In this document: piece by piece, positions 49,965 to 62,836 of the stretch | Layout: the number at the start of each line of letters is the position of its first letter | Position numbering within the stretch: position 1 is the stretch's first letter | Origin: Rhodamnia argentea | Taxonomy: Eukaryota; Streptophyta; Magnoliopsida; Myrtales; Myrtaceae | DNA: 64,000 nucleotides | NCBI RefSeq assembly: GCF_020921035.1 | Contig: NC_063154.1 | Location: 1,798,001 to 1,862,000, forward strand | Direction: 5' to 3' | Notes under the pieces: model-generated | Database searches by the model: none | What the model was told of the DNA's origin: nothing | The model's input: the letters and a program-made list of their open reading frames with translations, nothing else | Made by a program: the position numbers and the translations under genes

Positions 49965-50870
49965 AATTTAAGCCCAAATTAATCGTTCCATGGGTCTAAA
50001 ATGGGCCTCTCATTGAGCATAATTGATTTGCCTTTGGGCCCATTAAGGAGGATTCTGTTAGGCCTACAGGGCCTATATTCGGCCCAAAATAATCATTCCA
50101 TGGGCCTAAAATGTCCTAGAAGTGGACTTGAACGAAAGTTTGGTAAGGGAATTCAAGGAGCCCTTCTCATCTGCTTTGTGGGCCGGCCCATGGGACTAAA
50201 ATGGGCCTGGACTGGGCTTAAATGACGTGCCTTCGCGACCCCCAAGCCTGTTCTACTGTTTCGTGGGCCCAATTAAATCCATGGGCCTCGACCTGGGCTT
50301 AGTGAGGTGCCTTTGCGATCCAAAAGGGCCCTTCTCTGCTTCGTGGGCCCAAGACCGGCCCATGGGCCTCTGCCTGGGCTTACATGAAGTTACTTGCACC
50401 CGAAAAGGGCCCTTCCTTCGACTTGATGGGCCCAAATCCGGGCCAAAAATTATTTTACCAGTATGAAAATGGGCCTCGAACTGGCTTGATTAATGCTTTT
50501 TCGCCAATATGATGGGCCTGTTTGGACTTCGTGGGTCCATTCAGCATAAAGTAGCGTGGATGTGGACTTGAATGATGTTCGCTTTCGGGCCATTATGGCT
50601 AGGGCCCTATTTGGTCTTGGTCGCCCAAATTAACCGACAAATGGCCTCAAACAAGCTAAAAGATTTTCTTTGTCAGCCCATTAATGATGGGGTCCAAACA
50701 ACCAACCCATGGGCCTTTACCCATAAGACCAGTCGTATAGACCGGCCCCGGGCGTTTTCTCCAAAGGCCTAGTAAGGGCCTGGGCGAATACATTGGGATT
50801 ATGGCCCACTTTTGGGTTCATTTCAAGGGCCCTAAATTCGCAAACAACAGGCTTTCAACCCAACCCGGGT
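49965..50870 (+). repeat. Decayed GGGCC-rich minisatellite, unit about 80-110 bp
   Basis: About nine degenerate units recur. Recurring blocks are 'ccatgggcctaaaatgggcc', 'ctgggctta', 'tgccttcgcgacc', 'aaaagggcccttctctgctt' and 'cgtgggccca', in that order. The array is noncoding. TGGGCC/GGCCCA are 'site II' promoter motifs bound by TCP factors, so it could affect the flanking RPS26 or TRM1 genes, but that is only inference. Confidence 0.7.
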
Positions 50871-51579
50871 TGCACAGCATTTGCACTGCAGCCACATAAA
50901 GATCACCCGCCTAATGGCTGGCGGCACCCTCATAATGAAGATTCAGCCTCAATACTACTATTTACTCGTCAATAAAGATTCCATCATTAAAACGGCAAAC
51001 CTAGTCGATCTCGGGCAGAACAGTTGCAGTTTTCCATTTTTCATTGTATTCGGCATATTTTACCAATTCTCTTGACGTTTGATTGCTCATATGCACTTCT
51101 CAATTAGTGATGGTATGATAAAAAAGGCTGAGGCTCTCAGGTATTTGAAGCAGTCCAATTTCTAGTCAATTACTTGAACGAAATAGTAGCCCATATGGAA
51201 GGACCCGGCATGAAAAATTATCATTGTTCCGCAAAAGCTAAATTTCTCTATGTTGCTATTTCGAAAGATACGAGATGGCTCATGTGATCACTACAACTTT
51301 AGGCAGGGTTTCACGTGTAATGGCTCCAAATTAATGTTATCAGCTACTAGATCAGGGACTGCTCCTATGCATTTGAGGGTCTGCTTTCCACTGCCTAAGT
51401 TCGATCTGCATACATCAAAATATAGTACTTGCTATACTCGTAATGCATATTTCAGCTATCATATTAAAAAACTCGCTTTACCGTTAAGTAAAGGTTGCTT
51501 CTTCACTGATGCTTCCGAAATGGGTGCACTCTTAAGCGTCGCAGGCACTGCAGCTCCGCACCATGATTAATTAACAGTG
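50871..51579. other. TRM1 3' side, nothing recognised
   Basis: An open stretch on the plus strand at 51250-51570 has no recognisable domain and probably overlaps the TRM1 3' UTR in antisense. Confidence 0.4.
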
Positions 51580-54500
51580 TTAAACCTCCTTGGCAATTCT
51601 AATGCATGTAGCCATAGGACAGTCTGTCTTAATGGCATTGGTTGCAATGTGTGACCTACTAACTGCATATCCCTCCTGCAACCAAACAAAAAGCCCAGGG
51701 AGTTTCCATTCATATGGGAAAGAGTGAGATGCTACCAAATATTGCCCTACTCCCAGGTACGTTATAAATCCAGCAAATAAAGAATGCCCCACAAAAGGAT
51801 GCAGCTCAACGAGTTACCGATAGAGAAATTTAAAAAGAAAAAAAACTCTTCATTCACAGCAGTATCTTCTCCAGGAAAGTATGCATATAGAAGGACAATA
51901 TTCTGGCTCACGAAACTGCATTACCTTGCTTTTGTAAATTTACTACTAGCCATTTTCGTTGCTCATAGAAGCAAGAAGCCCTTTCCTCTAAATGACCTTA
52001 TCATAAATAATTGACCAGACATTTACCTGATAGGTAACATTCAAGACTTAAATACTATGTGCAAGAGGATCAAAGTTACCTTCTGCAAGGCACTCATCAT
52101 GGTCCTAAGTGGAGGGGAGTTGATTTTGGCACGGCTGGCAACCTAAGATATTCCAAAGAGTATGTCGTTATCTCCAAGGCACCTCGCATTCTAATATTTG
52201 ATGATTCAAACATCTACCAAAGACCAAAGGAATGAAAAAAATATACGTGAAGAACATAACTGAAAGAGACCTCATCCAATTTGATGTAACCAAATGGTAG
52301 CTTAGGGTCACTCTCATCCACCATCAGCTGCAAAAGTTTTTGAAGGTCAGTTCCTGTGCCATTGCCCATCCATCCCAATTGCTCAGCCATATTTGACATT
52401 TCTGTGAGGTAGGATGCACTATGCAGAGGTCCAGTCCAGAGAGGCCCGGACACAACAAGCGACCCTCCCTCCTGAAAAGAAGTACGGGATATTGTTTGAT
52501 ATTTCAAATGCATACAAAAATGATTTGTTCCTCAACTCCACTAAGGAGGCAAATATGTAGGCATGGGCATTTCAATATAGTTGCAACATTTAACCATGAT
52601 GGCCACTACCACGCAGCATTAAACTAAGTTCATATATTTAACCCAATTCAGTCAGCTTATACTTATTACCAACTTGATTTGTTCATATATTGGTCAGTAT
52701 TTTTTCTAGTTAATTCTCGCAAATAATAGGTCTTGACAAGTCCCAAATAATCGTCAATCAAGACATGCTGTATGCAAGTTAAGATATACCATAATCCTAG
52801 TGTTACACCCAAACTAATCATGTGCACGCGGAGGCACGTGCGCACACATGACACAGACCCACGCAGAGTTAGTCCAAAACCGACAGAGAATGAAGATGTT
52901 AACCAGAATAAACCATTGAAGAAAATAGAGAACAAGGATCGAATTATATTTCATGTTCAGCGCACAGAAATGGCCAAAAGCACTGTTGGTGGCCCCAAAA
53001 TTGCAAATGGCAGTTAATCTACAGACAGAAGCACTTCCAAGGAAAAGTCCGCATTTGAGAAATTCTTGAAAGGTAAAAATAGAAAATGTACTTACAAGAC
53101 AAGAAACTGGTCAGGAGATGGACGATAAGTCAAAGCTGTCTAGACCACAAGCATTGGAAAAAACGAGATTTGGGGCAATCTGATGAAATCTGCTTTTTGA
53201 ACCACAGTAACATTTGTATAAGACAGTTAAGAGGGAGGAGTAGATTGCTTTGGCTGGGAGACGTCCTTTTTTTTTTTTTTTTTTTGGTTAGGTAAAACTG
53301 AAAAATGCCCTTACCACGAAACGCACCAGAGTTGGGGTTTGAACCCCTCACCTTCACTTTCTGATAGAGAACAGTGTGGTTAGCTGGGTACTTCTACTCA
53401 GATACTGCTAATCACTACCGCACTTAAGGAACAATAAGCATTCACATAATGGGGCTTCAGTTATGGTCTCAATAAAAAATGTTTTATGTGGAAATGAGTT
53501 CCACACAATTCTATCCAGATGAAAAGCATGATGGTGTTTTAGCCCACATAGCCATTCCTTAACTGTAGGAACATGAATGAGCATACCAACAGAACCTTGT
53601 TAAAAAGAATGAAAAGACGCCTTCACCTTATTGCAGGTGCAACTTAATTTACTAAGTTCATCCCACGAATATGATTGGGAGTGTCCACACTTGGTGCAGT
53701 AGCTAATAAATTCATAATGCCTGCAGTGTAAGAAGATGACAATGACAATAATTAGCAACCCAGAAAGAAAGCTTCATAATATGAGAAAAACAACTCAGCA
53801 GTCAAAGATTAATACCTTTACCTATTAGTAAGAAGTTTTCCTCTGTTTAGACGTAGCATAACACGGAAGACAGGTCCATGGTATGAATAATAAGAAAAAA
53901 GTGGAGTAACACGATATCCCAGAACAGAAGCTTCACGCACTGCACCACCTATAAGCATCCGCAAACCAACCTCATTTGAATATGGCATAGGGCGCACATA
54001 TGCTCCGTATGCAGCTAATGAACTAGAGAAAGAATCAGCAACAAGTACGTCTCACTAGGTGCACAAAAACGTATCTACAGTAGACCATCAGCTAAGAACA
54101 GTATAAACAACTTTAAAAAATCGAGACTTCTGATGCTACCAAATATACCAGGCAACGCAAAGCATTCAAAAGAATGAGATATGGTATCAAAACAAGCATT
54201 AATCAAGCCGTTTTGCCCAAAAGAACTAGCATTAATCAATCAGCAGCAGTGCATCTTTAAAGACATGTTTCTTTCATCAAGTTATTGAAACGACGAAAAT
54301 GAAGTAATTTCGCACATACTAAGAGGAGACACTGATTTCCATTTCAGCAATCATGATCACACTCATAAGGCACTAACATCAAAGAAAGAAAGAAACGAAG
54401 AAAACAAGATAAGGGACTCACTGATGAGGCCTATGACCACCAGAGGAGTAACCATCCGTCGACGTGACATAAAGCAACCCTCCTAACTTCAGACAGTTCA

Positions 54501-55011
54501 TCGCCGACCTCAAATAGGACGATTCACTCCCAAAAGAGTCCACATCCACCAAGTCATAAAAATCCCTCTTCAGATAACACTCCGTCATGATCCGATTCGC
54601 TTCATTGCTGGAGACCAGCCACCTCCCCTCATCGCTCACCCTCGACAAGTTCCTCGCAATCACGCTCCTGTAGTCATCGTTCGCATCGTTCGCCAGCACG
54701 AACTCGGCGTCGGCCTCGAGGAGGTACCTGAGGGATCGGATTCCGCAACCGCACATGGCGTCGAGGACGCGCAGTTGGGGGCTGGATCGCTTGTGCAGGG
54801 AGGCCGCGAGGACGCCGAGGTCGCGGCCGACGGCGCTCTCTCGGCGGTAGAAGGTGCCGCCGGTCTCGAACTCGTGGCCGCGTTCGGTGGTTTGGCACTG
54901 CGGGGGGAGGAGGTTGGAGCTCGAGGACGAGAAACGGTGGGGGGCAGGGGATGCGATTCTAGGGTTTGGAGGGAGACTGGAGAGAGGAGGAGGACGGGAT
55001 AGGATTATCAT
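51580..55011 (-). CDS. TRM1: tRNA (guanine26-N2)-dimethyltransferase, TRM1 family, probably organellar
   Basis: Six exons (55011-54422, 54022-53822, 53720-53627, 52471-52271, 52142-52080, 51675-51580) agree in phase and encode 414 residues. The SAM-binding motif is VLDAMCGCGIRSLRY with following ANDAN; the catalytic-type acidic motif is DLVDVDSFGS. TRM1 hallmarks are HSLAAYGAYVRPMPYSNE, GLRMLIGGAVREA, LFSYYSYHGPVFRVMLR and a Cys pair region (CTKCGH, CTCNK). The enzyme makes m2,2-guanosine at tRNA position 26. The N-terminus (about 50 residues, rich in Ser, Pro, Arg, few acids) looks like a plastid or mitochondrial transit peptide, as expected for the shorter TRM1 type I recall as At3g56330. 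Intron 4 uses a weak donor (GTCTCT). A SINE sits in intron 3. Confidence 0.92.
53266..53415 (-). mobile_element. tRNA-derived SINE in TRM1 intron 3
   Basis: Read on the minus strand, the element ends in a poly(A) tail (the T run at about 53266-53285) and contains a polymerase III box B-like GGGGTTCAAACCCC (53334-53347). It has the same orientation as TRM1. No clear target duplication was found, so the 5' end is approximate. Confidence 0.55.
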
Positions 55012-55221
55012 GGCGGGAAATTGTTGGAGGTCTCGAACTCAACCCGCTTTCTTGAATAGTCGGATTTTGTCAGTGTTTAAATAATCTCTTATGAAGATAT
55101 TGAACCTTTATAAAAATCCTAAGAACATATTTTATTACAATTTTTTTTGGTCGAAACAGATTTTATTACAATGTGTATTTTTTTTTATTTTTTATGCCAT
55201 AATTATTTGTAAATTATTAAC
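55012..55221. other. TRM1 upstream flank, AT-rich
   Basis: No TATA consensus or gene is recognised. Confidence 0.35.
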
Positions 55222-55632
55222 GAAAAAATTACCAAAAAAAGTTGTAAGCTTATCACATTTGGACCAATTCAACTCTAAATTTTTCAATTTTGACAATTTA
55301 ATTTCAAACCTTTTGACGATTTATCAATGCAATCCATTCGCTAATTTTGGCCGAAAGCCCCTTTCATGCATCTTCGGTGGCTAGCCATTGCCTAAGATTG
55401 GCCACTACCCAAAAGGAAAGAAACACGGAAAAAAAAAATTCATGAATTTTAAAAAATTATCCATGTCAACCTTGATACGCCACATAGGACAGCCGACGCT
55501 GACTAGACCTTCACGATAGCTTTTTTAGTTAAAATTGATCAAAATGACTACATTGATTAATCATTAAAAGGTTAATAACCAAATTAACACAAATGCAATA
55601 AATTTAAGACTTTTTTTTTGTGATTCACCCAA
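55222..55632. mobile_element. Family B element, copy B5 (short)
   Basis: The left end 'gaaaaaattaccaaaaaaag' is followed by 'caattcaactctaaattttt' units and 'ttttggccgaaagcc'. The right arm has 'cataggacagccgacgctga', 'agttaaaattgatcaaaatg' and 'gcaataaatttaagac'. The GC-rich core is small (about 55365-55410). Confidence 0.55.
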
Positions 55633-55806
55633 TTATAAATTATGATCACAATAGATCAGCCATTTTCTCGAATAAATTACCCAACAGCCAACACTAAAGT
55701 TTATGAATAAATTGGCACAAATATAATAAGTTTAATATTTTTTTTATAATTTTACCAATTATAAACTATGATCATGATAGATCAACCGTTTTCTCACGTA
55801 AATTCC
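55629..55806 (+). repeat. Direct repeat beside B5
   Basis: 'caattataaattatgatcac' with following 'atagatcagccattttctcg' (55629-55680) recurs 126 bp later (55756-55806) with a few substitutions. Confidence 0.65.
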
Positions 55807-56091
55807 CCGACACTATGGTCACACACCATACTGGCGATACAGAATATGATATGCTTTATTCTCCAGTTCTACCACACCCTCGCACAGTCCATCTCAAGCA
55901 GATTACACTATATCTACATTTTCCCATGGGAAGATAAAGCAGCAGTCAATACAATCCCTGGACGGTGAAGGCCATGCCTCAGAGAAATGTATGCGAGAAC
56001 TTCGATGTCCCCAGGGGATCCAACCAGTTGCGTAGAAGGTGAGCATTCAGCGGAACCACGGGAGAAGCAGTGGACAGCAAGAAGTCGCGCG
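55807..56091. other. 3' region of the alpha-galactosidase gene
   Basis: Presumed 3' UTR and flank of the minus-strand gene. Confidence 0.4.
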
Positions 56092-59000
56092 CTATATGTC
56101 AGCGCGAGACCCTGTCTGAGGCGTGAGTATATACATATGACAGTCGTGAGCATCCACCTGTGCAGCAAACGAGGAAGTGACATCTTCTGCAACATCCTTG
56201 TGCTGCAATAAGGTAGGACAACAATCAGGGACATGTCCAACATCAAAATATAATGCTCGCCAAGAGAATTCGATCATTTTCGACCTTTCTTCTCAGGTGA
56301 TCTCTGTACATGCATCGTCAAAACTCCAGAATGTTTGACTATAGATTCACAAAGTTTGATTGACGTTGCATGTGACATATAAAACTGTCACAACACGGTA
56401 GCGCTTCGATTTTATTGGTGTAAAAGTGAGTTACTAATTCTTAATCTTACATTCTTACCTGCCACAAGTCTCTTACAGACACACTCGTGCTGGAGTCAAG
56501 CCCCAGTGCTTCCCATGAGGCTGTTATATTCACAGCTTCTGAGCATCGATTCCAGAGAGCAACAACCAGGCGTTGTCGTGACAATGGTCCAGCCCAAATC
56601 TGGAAAGCATTCACAACTACCCAAATTAGCAGAATATTGTAGCATTTGATGTGACTTAACAATCTGTTGAACTCCAAAGATGTCAGATAGAACCATGTTT
56701 GACCCAAAAAAAGACAAAAAACAGAAAAAGATAGAAGCATGCAAGCTGATATACCATCTTCTGAAAACAGAAAAGAATCAGGTATGCTGATTAAAATGCA
56801 TAAACGTCATACACTCTAAACCAGATAACATTTCAATACTTGATCTTTTCCGCTCAAACTTCAACCAGTTAACAAACTCATTTGCTTAGCATGCACCACA
56901 AGCTAAGTGACTTACAAAATTCGTTGCTTAGCTGCGGAAGATTGGTTTTTTCTTATTTGCAGATTTTACATCAAAATGGGATAAAAAGGTAAAACACAAG
57001 TATCTCTGCTGAAAATTGATCCCATCAGAAGCCTAAAACACCAGAAGGGAAAGCAGATAACCTTGGAGGTAGTATAATAAAGCTTATGAGTCTGATTAAC
57101 ACAAAAAGACTAAGTGAAGTATATGATGCTGCAACGAGCTATAACCTGAGAGCAACCATTAGATCCTGAGACAGTAACCTTCCTTCCTTGAACCCCAAGG
57201 GAATCTGCAACAGGCAGAAAAGCTTGCATATTAGTACATCAAAGACTGTAATTGACTATAGATTACGACTAAAAACAAAGATGTAAAAGCAAACACTACA
57301 TATCCATCCATGTCAGGGATTACCTTGGTTGACAGCAATGACCTCTGCATTGCTCACTAGCTGATAAGTTTCTGCAGTCATATTTCTAACATCACAACCA
57401 ACTAATAGAGGAGCCTGCATGATTAAGCAGGTTAGCGAGGAGTATCAATGTCATTTCAAGCAAATAACTTCGAATGTCACATGTCGCAAAGCATAAAGGT
57501 ACAGCCAACATTTCCTCCCTATCCTTTCTACAAGAACCAATGGCATCTCTGCTAGGCTTTAATGATTGATGTTAGACAGAGATCATAAACATGAGCTGTG
57601 AACTTCCAACTCAAAATTCTGGGAGGGGAATAGGCGAGTGAGAGAATTGAAAAGAAACCCAAAGAAAACTAGTAGAGATTTTGGGCCAAGCTCAGAACTG
57701 CTGAGGCATAAATGGTTCACTCCGTTATTCAAGCAGACGCTGCAGGAAGGAACTGGACCAAATGGTTTGCAAGGGACAGCAAACATGGAGTGGCAATTAT
57801 ACGTCCTTACATTTCAACTTGTATTTTATTTTGAGGCAATGCAATGTAGTTTCGTGGCTAAAACTTCTAAAGCTTACAAAACATATAAGAAGGAACGTCC
57901 CTAGGCTCTCAGAATCCTTGTCATTGGGACTACTTTTTGAATATATTAGCAAAATGTAACTGCTATCTTTTAAACAGGAAAAAGAGAAAAGGAGAGAAAA
58001 TTTGCTAAAGAGTAACGATCTAATCAAACTGAAAGGGAAACCTTCATCAAAGCCCAGATGCTGAAATGTGCACGATATTCTTGGTAAGTCATGCCTCCGT
58101 TCCCAACTTCCAACATGTCTGGATCTGTCAGAGACATGAAGTTGAGTGTCAGAAGTGTAAGAAGCACTAATGCACCAACAGAAACAAGGCATGAGTTTGA
58201 TTTCTACCATTCCATCCTCCAGGTCCTGCATAGGCTGCCCACTTGTCATTCAGATCTGCAATTGTAGTCATGCTGAAGCAAAAAGAAGGAGATTTGAGTC
58301 CGATAAACTATGGGAGAAGTAAATAAAGATGTTTTATGCTCTATGCGGATCAATACTTGCATTCAAACTGATTTGATTTGGATGCAAATAAATGCAGCTA
58401 GCAAATGCTTCAGATGCTGCAAGACGCCATAAGAAAAAGTAATCGAAATAGAGGCAAGTCATGCCACATAGAGCACTCTGTGTGTCACGGCTCAGTTTCT
58501 AACTTAAATGAAATGACAACCCACTAGTCAACATTGTACTTGCCAATAGCAGCACTTGAAAGAGGCCCACTCCAGGGACAGCGTAACCTGACTTGGACAG
58601 GATCCAGTATCCAAACCCAAACTCACCATTAAGACAAGGCATGTTCATGACTCCACTCATACTAATGGAAAACTGAATGTCCCACCAACAAATGCATAAG
58701 GATGTAATTTCTACTGGTCTGGTTAACCTAAGTCATGGACTTCATTGCACAAATGAATTTTACATATGACTAAATAAACATATTCCAGGATAAGGTCTAG
58801 AGGGAGAAGGATTCCCGCCATGCACTTGAAGGCTCTAAGGTTCATGATCTTGCAGAAAGAGATGTTTGCTTTGCTCTCTTTCTCTAGTAGCATAGTATTG
58901 TGTTATTTGACCAAGAAAGGAAAGAAGGTTACCTTGCCCATGTATCATTAATATCATCAGTTGTACGCCAACTATTCCCAATCTTGCCTGCCCACAAGGC

Positions 59001-61563
59001 AGGATCATCAACCCCCCTGCCCACAAAACAGAAGATCAAGTATCACTCTCGAGTCTCAGCAAACAAATGAATTTTTGAAATCGAGAGAGATGAATTGAAA
59101 AAGGTGAACTACCATTCGCACATAGAGTACAGAATTTTTCGTCCTGTTGCATTTAGCGCCTTTAGCATCGGTGGATACCTATAATGGAACCAAACAAGGT
59201 CAGATTAAATGCCTGAATAAGTCTATACACAGCTCAAAAAAAATTCAGAAAGAGCAAGACCTGTCTATTGGTTTGATGCCCAGATTATAGCAGTTGTCGT
59301 ATTTCAAATAATCAACACCCTGAGACACCAACAGATGAAACTATTAGAGGAAAGCATAGCCAGAAGAAAGGCTGCTGCAACTGCAAAGGAAAAATTACCA
59401 GACTAATCCAAGTGATGGGCGCAAAATTCTGGGAGCACCACATAAACACTTCATCTACTGGATATCATCACAATGGATAATTGCCTAGACTACATCTCTA
59501 TGAGATTGTAACACATTAATGTTGAAATATTTAACATTAACAACCAATCAAAAGGGTTCCAGCTGTTTTTGGTCAGGCTAAAACCTACTATTTGTATGCC
59601 ATAAGAAGCACGAAAGAGAAACAAAAATTCTAATCAGTGCTAGCATACCGACTTAGTGACTCACGGGAAAACACTAGTAACTTCCCCTGAAGAAATAAAG
59701 ACTCACCCAAGAAGCGAACTGCTTTGCATCGTTTTCTTCATGGTAAAGTGATCCTGGTCGAACTTGACATGTATATATTCTGAAAGAGATGGTCAAGTGG
59801 GCAGGAACCAATGGGGTCAGTAGGCGGTCAAAGTATAGAAACAATGTTGTTACTGGTACCTCTTTCAGATGATAAACATCCTACCCAGCATCAGAATAGA
59901 TACCAAGCTTGAGGCCTTTCTTGTGGACGTAGTCTGCAAGGGTTTTAATTCCTGAGGGAAAGGTTTTCGGATCAGCTACCAATTTGCCCTGCACAGCCAT
60001 CAAAGCAAAATTAAGAAGAGAGAAGCAACAGCGCAAGAACTGTATTGCGTACTAAAACATTATAAAATCCGTCTCCCCAAGATGATTGAAATGACAATAA
60101 TTGCTCAGAATAGTACAGATGTCTAGCAGAAAAGTGTAAGACTGAGACACAATGTTAATGTCCCATTTGAAACAACTCACCAAAAGATGACAGAAAGAAT
60201 TAGAAAGGAGAAACATTGAGCCTGTTAACTAAATGTGTCGTGCTCACTTCAAAATCTAATGATTGTACAAGTAAAGTTCCGCACACTGAAAAGTTAAGAT
60301 CGTAGTTGGAACTGAGCAAAACCAAAGGAACTGGAACTGACCTTAGCATTTCGTTTGGGAGTAGACCAGCAGTCATCTGCAATCCATTGGAATAAATAAG
60401 TACATAACCAGTTATATGAAACGCTATTCTGAGATTTAAAACATCGTAAAAGCATACCTATATTGACGTACACATAACCTAATTTTGCCAGTCCAGTTGA
60501 AACAAGTGCGTCAGCTGCACATGGAAGAAACACTCATCAGTACCCAATTTACAGAAGAATGAGTTAAGGGAGAACTTCACCTCTCTTAACAATGAAATGT
60601 ATGCACTTCAGTCAGTCCATTCCACAGTCTTCACTCGAATGACATCCTAACTATTATTCCCATCAACCAGAACACTGCGACGACAATCCTCATGATAAAT
60701 GTGTGCCTATCCCACTGACATAAGGGTATATCTCTGCATGCACTTCGCCGGATCCTATGTTCCTACTTCTATTCCCAATATGTCATTTCTGCAGTTGACT
60801 CGTTCAGCATGTAAGCTCGAGAAATTCAGATAAACTAGTCACTGCTAAGCCCATCAAATATGTAAATCCAATTCCTGCCCTTTCTCAAATATACTCGAAT
60901 ATTTCCTAAAACTTCTATTCCCCAAAAATGTTTTTCATCGGTCTTTCTTGGTAAGACTACTAGTCATTACATGTAATTCATCGATAATTGCCAACTAAAC
61001 AAAAGTTTCTATGAGAAAGGCGAGGGATACCTGTTTCCTTGATGACCGTTTCGTTGATATTGCAGGCAAAGAAATTCCAGCTATTCCATCTGCCAAGACA
61101 TAACGATTTCCCCACATCAGCAAACAATCTAAACAGTGCGCAGCTACTCTCGGAAGACGGAATCCTTCTACTATGTAAGGACCACGCCATCTCAGCTTAT
61201 TTTCGATGGAAGCGCGATATCTTTTATTCTGTGTTAGCGAATACACTACAATTACTTTATGTATCCTTCTGTCAATATCAATGAGTTCCAATGAATCTTA
61301 CAGTACACCCGATCGATGGGTTTTAGGATAGAAATAACCGAAGAGAAAGAGACTTGCCCCATCTGAGGAGTTCGAGCCAAGCCATTGTTGAGCTGGAAAA
61401 TCCCATACTTGGAAGTATCGTAAATCCGATGAAACGACCTGCTGAATCCCGCCTTCTCGTAACCCTGCAGCAGAGGCAGCAGTCTCCCACCAGTCGCCAC
61501 AAAGACCGCCGATAGAGAAATCACCAGGAGGAGGTGTACGGAGAGGGTGCCGCTCCTCGCCAT
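56092..61563 (-). CDS. AGAL: Alpha-galactosidase, glycoside hydrolase family 27
   Basis: Fifteen minus-strand exons: 61563-61358, 61089-61031, 60514-60458, 60376-60342, 59988-59885, 59779-59707, 59319-59261, 59178-59113, 59016-58933, 58272-58208, 58124-58042, 57414-57324, 57204-57146, 56599-56459, 56202-56092. All phases agree, giving 430 residues. A signal peptide ([21 protein letters not shown]) directs it to the secretory route, so wall or vacuole. GH27 hallmarks are [31 protein letters not shown], the nucleophile Asp186 in YLKYDNC and the acid/base Asp241 in [11 protein letters not shown]; the spacing of 55 equals that of the rice enzyme (130 and 185). A C-terminal beta domain follows. 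It releases terminal alpha-galactose from raffinose sugars, galactolipids or wall polymers. Intron 1 has a GC donor (GCAAGT) instead of GT. I recall Arabidopsis At3g56310 as the match. Confidence 0.95.
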
Positions 61564-61994
61564 GAATGCTCTGTGTTCTGTGGCTCTTGAAAGCTTCCTG
61601 TGTTGGTTTTTTTTTTTTTCCCCGTAGACGAGGAACATTAACTTGTACGAGCAGCAAGTGCCGTGTAAGAAGTACGAGATAAAAGCAAAGTTTTGTTTTC
61701 AAGGCACCTCCTTTATCCGTTTTCCTAATTTGACGGGTAAGCAAATGCTGCTTTCTTGCCATTTGTCTTAAACGACGGGATCCTGTTTCCAAATCTTCTT
61801 AATTGTAATTTCTGAAATTTGCAAACGTGCCCCTGTAATTGGCAGGACAATTGTGTTTTCATTTCTTGATTTTGTATCGATAAAAAAAACAAATTCGCAG
61901 ATTACGCAACGGTGCTTGCATTCGCTTGTATCGGCATGCTTTTGGATCTGGATTTTACTTTTAGCATACTCATTTTTGACACCTCCTCCTTCTT
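61564..61994. other. Promoter side of the alpha-galactosidase gene
   Basis: No clear TATA box or gene was seen; a T-rich run lies about 40 bp before the start codon. Confidence 0.35.
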
Positions 61995-62116
61995 CTTTTT
62001 TTTTTTGGTTAATGAGAAATAATAGTACCAATGCATAGGTTGGTAAAACCCATAGTAATAGAACGTAATAAATTTAAGGTTCGGTCAAGATTTGACGAAA
62101 CCTCTCGAGATTAAAT
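61995..62116 (-). repeat. Poly(T)-headed SINE-like repeat, copy F1
   Basis: A T run is followed by 'ggttaatgagaaataatagt', 'ggttggtaaaacccatagta' and 'aacgtaataaatttaaggtt'. The copy at 62706-62826 is highly similar and in the same orientation. On the minus strand it would read as a poly(A)-tailed element with a 'ggtttcgtcaaatc' segment vaguely like a tRNA box B. Confidence 0.5.
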
Positions 62117-62700
62117 GGGAAAAAATTACCAAAAAAATCGTAAACCTATTGTATTAATGTCAATTCAATCATAAATTATTATTTTTTAATTCAGTCCTAG
62201 ACTTTTTGTAATTATACCAATTCAGTTTATCCAGCGATATATTATTTTAACATTTTTTGAATTTTTTATATTTTACTTTTTTATCTTTCCTTTTTTTTCC
62301 TTTCCTTCTTTCTTCTTTGTTTTCTTCCTATCCTTGATCTGGTCCGTCATCCGCGAATCGGCGAGAGGCGGCCGGCGGGCGAGCAGCGGCAACCTCACCC
62401 GGCCAAGGCGAGGCTTGACCTCGCCGTCACCGAGCTAGGCCACGTTGGTCGCCTCTAGCCGGTTGAACAAGGAGAGGAAGAAAACAATGAAGAAAGGAAA
62501 AGAAAAGCAAAAAGCAAAATTTTAAAAAAAAATTACAAAATATTAAAATAATATGCCGACGGACAAAGAGCGTCCATGTCAATGTCGGCCGACCAAATAT
62601 TGGCCGGATGTATTGAATTAATACAATTGTAAAAGATTTAGGATTGAATCAACAAAAAAAAAAAACTTTAACCGAATTGGCACAGTTGCAAAGGTTAGTA
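62117..62700. mobile_element. Family B element, copy B6
   Basis: The left end 'gggaaaaaattaccaaaaaa' continues with 'atcgtaaacctattgtatta' and 'gtcaattcaatcataaatta'. The right arm carries 'gtcggccgaccaaatattgg' and 'gatttaggattgaatcaac'. The GC-rich core is at about 62335-62470. Its right end abuts F2, so it lies between two copies of the F repeat. Confidence 0.6.
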
Positions 62701-62705
62701 ATATC

Positions 62706-62826
62706 TTTTTTTTTTTTTTTGGTTAATTGAAAATAATTGTACCGCTGCATGGGTTGGTAAAACCTATCATAATAGAACGTAATAAATTTAAGGTTGGCTC
62801 AAGATTTGATGAAACCTGTCAGATTA
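62706..62826 (-). repeat. Poly(T)-headed SINE-like repeat, copy F2
   Basis: A T run is followed by 'ggttaattgaaaataattgt', 'ggttggtaaaacctatcata' and 'aacgtaataaatttaaggtt', matching F1 base for base over most of its length. Confidence 0.5.
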
Positions 62827-62836
62827 AAGGCCATGA

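Noticed and set aside
51250-51570. A 106-codon plus-strand open frame downstream of TRM1
   Set aside because: No family resemblance, no convincing start context, and it lies antisense to the probable TRM1 3' UTR.
53330-53350. Possible working tRNA gene suggested by GGGGTTTGAACCCC
   Set aside because: The rest of a tRNA cloverleaf is missing and a poly(T)/poly(A) run marks it as a SINE in reverse.
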